Shown: positions 61,981-64,000 of the stretch, piece after piece
How positions within the stretch are numbered: position 1 is the first letter of the stretch
Layout of the letters: each line of letters starts with the position of its first letter
Source of the DNA: CAIYZT01 sp031385445
GTDB lineage: Bacteria; Pseudomonadota; Alphaproteobacteria; Rhodobacterales; Rhodobacteraceae
Length of the DNA: 64,000 nt
Assembly: GCA_031385445.1 (NCBI GenBank)
Contig: JANNBM010000023.1
Location: 17,458 to 81,457 of the forward strand
Direction: 5' to 3'
Notes under the pieces: generated by a model
Database searches by the model: none
What the model saw: only the letters and a program-made list of their open reading frames with translations
Told to the model about the DNA's origin: nothing
Program-made: the position numbers and the translations under genes

Positions 61981-61999
61981 GGCTAAGGAACGAGGGATC

Positions 62000-63037
62000 A
62001 TGGCTGAATTCTTGCAAACGGGTCTGGGGACGGCGCTGCTGATCGCCGCGCAAAGCCTGATGATCATCGCCTTCGTGATGATCAGCCTGTTGTTTCTGGT
62101 CTACGGCGACCGAAAGATCTGGGCCGCCGTGCAGATGCGCAAGGGGCCGAACGTGGTGGGGGTGTTTGGCCTGCTGCAATCGGTGGCGGACGCCCTGAAA
62201 TATGTCGTCAAGGAAATCATCGTTCCTGCGGGCGCCGACCGCGCCGTGTTCTTTCTGGCGCCTTTGGTGTCCTTCGTGCTTGCCATCCTCGCCTGGGCGG
62301 TGATTCCGTTTGATACCGGCTGGGTGCTTGCCGATATCAACGTCGCGATCCTGTTCGTCTTTGCCGCCTCGTCGCTTGAAGTTTACGGCGTGATCATGGG
62401 CGGTTGGGCGTCAAACTCCAAATACCCGTTCCTCGGCTCTCTTCGCTCTGCCGCGCAGATGATCTCTTATGAAGTGTCTCTGGGCCTGATCATCATCGGC
62501 ATCATCATCTCGACCGGCTCGATGAATTTCTCGGCCATCGTTGCCGCGCAAGATGGCAATTATGGCCTGCTGAACTGGTACTGGCTGCCACATTTTCCGA
62601 TGGTATTCCTGTTCTTCATCAGCGCCTTGGCCGAAACGAACCGCCCGCCGTTCGATCTGCCAGAGGCGGAATCCGAACTTGTGGCCGGGTTCATGGTGGA
62701 ATATTCTTCGACCCCCTACCTGTTGTTCATGGCCGGTGAATACATCGCCATTTTCCTGATGTGCGCGCTGATCTCGCTTTTGTTCTTCGGCGGCTGGCTG
62801 TCACCGATCCCGGGGCTGGCGGCTGGCTGGTGGTGGATGGTTGCGAAGATGTGGGTGTTCTTTTTCATGTTCGCCATGGTCAAGGCCATCGTGCCGCGCT
62901 ACCGCTATGACCAATTGATGCGCATCGGCTGGAAGGTGTTCCTGCCCCTGTCGCTGGGCTGGGTGGTGCTGGTGGCGTTTTTGGCAAAATTCGAAGTGCT
63001 CGGCGGCTTTTGGGCGCGCTGGACGATGGGGGGCTGA
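62000..63037 (+). CDS. nuoH: NADH-quinone oxidoreductase subunit H
   Basis: A 345-residue membrane subunit with eight helices at the interface to the peripheral arm. YGDRKIWAAVQMRKGPNVVG, AETNRPPFDLPEAESELVAG and FNVEYSS-like FMVEYSSTPYLLF are diagnostic. Preceded by GGAACGAGGGATC. Confidence 0.96.
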   Translation: MAEFLQTGLGTALLIAAQSLMIIAFVMISLLFLVYGDRKIWAAVQMRKGPNVVGVFGLLQSVADALKYVVKEIIVPAGADRAVFFLAPLVSFVLAILAWAVIPFDTGWVLADINVAILFVFAASSLEVYGVIMGGWASNSKYPFLGSLRSAAQMISYEVSLGLIIIGIIISTGSMNFSAIVAAQDGNYGLLNWYWLPHFPMVFLFFISALAETNRPPFDLPEAESELVAGFMVEYSSTPYLLFMAGEYIAIFLMCALISLLFFGGWLSPIPGLAAGWWWMVAKMWVFFFMFAMVKAIVPRYRYDQLMRIGWKVFLPLSLGWVVLVAFLAKFEVLGGFWARWTMGG

Positions 63038-63042
63038 ACGCC

Positions 63043-63537
63043 ATGGCAAATATCGACTGGACCCGCGCGACCAAATACTTCTTCCTGATGGATTTTTTCA
63101 AAGGCTTCGGTCTGGGGATGAAATATTTCTTCGCGCCCAAGGCGACGCTGAACTATCCGCACGAGAAGGGGCCTTTGAGCCCGCGTTTCCGGGGCGAGCA
63201 CGCGCTGCGCCGCTATGCCAATGGCGAGGAGCGGTGCATTGCCTGCAAGCTGTGCGAGGCGATTTGTCCGGCGCAGGCGATCACCATTGATGCCGAGCCG
63301 CGCGAGGACGGCTCGCGCCGCACCACGCGTTATGACATCGACATGACCAAGTGCATCTATTGCGGTTTCTGTCAGGAAGCCTGCCCGGTGGATGCCATCG
63401 TGGAAGGGCCGAATTTCGAGTTTGCCACCGAAACGCGGGAAGAGTTGTTCTATGACAAGGCCAAGCTGCTGGCCAATGGCGACCGCTGGGAAGCCGAGAT
63501 CGCCCGCAATCTGGAAATGGATGCCCCCTACAGATGA
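63043..63537 (+). CDS. nuoI: NADH-quinone oxidoreductase subunit I
   Basis: A 164-residue subunit with two [4Fe-4S] clusters (N6a, N6b) bound by CIACKLCEAICP and CIYCGFCQEACP. The start MANIDWTRATKYF is typical of alphaproteobacteria. Its stop overlaps the next ATG by four bases. Confidence 0.96.
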   Translation: MANIDWTRATKYFFLMDFFKGFGLGMKYFFAPKATLNYPHEKGPLSPRFRGEHALRRYANGEERCIACKLCEAICPAQAITIDAEPREDGSRRTTRYDIDMTKCIYCGFCQEACPVDAIVEGPNFEFATETREELFYDKAKLLANGDRWEAEIARNLEMDAPYR

Positions 63538-63944
63538 GCGAGGATTTCACCAGGATGTTCGCGGCCATGATGGCGCAGGGGCAGGAGATGGCCCGCGCCT
63601 TTGCGCCGGCACTTGAGGGAAAATCCGTGGCGGGGATGGAAAAGCTGTTCCCGACCATGCCGAAGGACATGCTGGAGGCGTTTTTCGGCAAGACCTTCAA
63701 CCCCGAGGGGCTGGATGCGCGCACGCGGTTACTGGTGACGATAGCGGCGCTGACGGTGCTGGGGGCGCAGGGCGAGGTGCAACTGCGGGCGTCGGTGCGG
63801 CAGGCGTTGCAGGCGGGGGCGAGCCAGCGCGAGATCGCCGAAGTGATCTGGCAGATGAGCATGTTCGGCGGCCTGCCTGCCATGCAAAAGGCGCTGGAAA
63901 TCGCGCAAGCGGTGTTTGCGGAAACCGAGGAGAAACCGGCATGA
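63534..63944 (+). CDS. Carboxymuconolactone decarboxylase-like protein in the nuo operon
   Basis: A 136-residue helical protein with the CMD fold: GLDARTRLLVTIAALTVLG, QLRASVRQALQAGASQREIAEVIWQMSMFGGLPAM. It lacks the CxxC of the AhpD peroxidase branch, so a redox role is unlikely. Tight overlaps with nuoI and nuoJ (ATGA) show co-translation. A true decarboxylase role is not implied by the context. Confidence 0.85.
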   Translation: MSEDFTRMFAAMMAQGQEMARAFAPALEGKSVAGMEKLFPTMPKDMLEAFFGKTFNPEGLDARTRLLVTIAALTVLGAQGEVQLRASVRQALQAGASQREIAEVIWQMSMFGGLPAMQKALEIAQAVFAETEEKPA

Positions 63945-64000
63945 CTGTGGCTGATCTGGCTTTTTACGCGTTTGCCACTGTCACCGTGGCGGCGGGGCTG
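63941..64000 (+). CDS. nuoJ: NADH-quinone oxidoreductase subunit J, 5' end
   Basis: Only the first 20 codons are in the window, starting MTVADLAFYAFATVTVAAG, a hydrophobic first helix. The identity rests on this start and on its place after nuoI; the gene runs off the window. Confidence 0.8.
   Translation, partial: MTVADLAFYAFATVTVAAGL

Noticed and set aside
1..64000. CRISPR arrays, insertion sequences, prophage, rRNA and tRNA
   Set aside because: No repeat-spacer pattern, transposase, integrase or recognisable RNA gene was seen; this is a visual reading, not a covariance-model search.

Overview
The window is chromosomal DNA of an alphaproteobacterium, almost certainly of the Rhodobacterales/Rhodobacteraceae. 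The DNA is GC-rich. The master cell-cycle regulator gene ctrA lies beside a sciP-type gene. The LexA boxes are of the alphaproteobacterial direct-repeat type (GTTC-N7-GTTC). The complex I operon carries many small non-nuo genes, including a NuoE with a long C-terminal extension, and several small families known to me mainly from this order are present (DUF6280-like, DUF5333-like, DUF5337-like). I see no insertion sequence, prophage, CRISPR array, rRNA or tRNA. Family names here come from reading the translated sequence, not from database searches.

Layout. 1-6000: the end of an SDR oxidoreductase gene, an FbpC-type ABC ATPase, then a minus-strand run mnmA, alr, mlaE-like, mlaF-like. 5750-12450: sciP, ctrA, ligA, recG, a 40-residue membrane protein behind two LexA boxes, a NifU/IscU-like scaffold, hisI and a conserved-looking 59-residue gene. 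12600-24350: a PCMT-like methyltransferase with a TolC-type outer-membrane protein, a PopZ-like polar protein, a DUF6280-like gene, efp, ygfZ with an MsbA-type exporter, a class V aminotransferase, a DMT exporter, a PuuD-like amidase, D-lyxose isomerase and an L,D-transpeptidase. 24450-30300: tryptophan catabolism (kynU, GNAT gene, kynA) divergent from pntAB. 30400-38430: a DUF3422 gene, then a minus-strand operon for a peptide ABC importer ending in an L-asparaginase gene. 38700-52250: an Hsp70-like protein, two tandem M20 amidohydrolases, a LysM protein, moaA, glmU-glmS-alkD, gph, an MFS transporter with a DegT aminotransferase, and what looks like a broken two-helix membrane-protein gene. 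52330-64000: the nuo operon from nuoA to the start of nuoJ.

How genes work together. Overlapping stops and starts mark several operons: alr-mlaE-mlaF (outer-membrane lipid transport with D-Ala supply), ligA-recG (DNA ligation and fork repair), glmU-glmS-alkD (UDP-GlcNAc synthesis plus a base-excision enzyme), dppD-F-A-B-C-asparaginase (peptide uptake feeding Asn hydrolysis) and nuo. Within nuo, at least seven non-subunit genes sit between nuoE and nuoJ. They encode two small membrane proteins, two lipoproteins, a secreted DUF5333-like protein, a DUF3291-like protein and a carboxymuconolactone-decarboxylase-like protein, and are candidates for complex I accessory or assembly functions.

The most promising unexplained element is the small membrane protein gene at 11179-11301. 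Two LexA-type boxes within 70 bases upstream suggest a DNA-damage-induced membrane peptide, perhaps a functional counterpart of the Caulobacter division inhibitor SidA. A second candidate is a 45-residue ORF that exactly bridges nuoC and nuoD.
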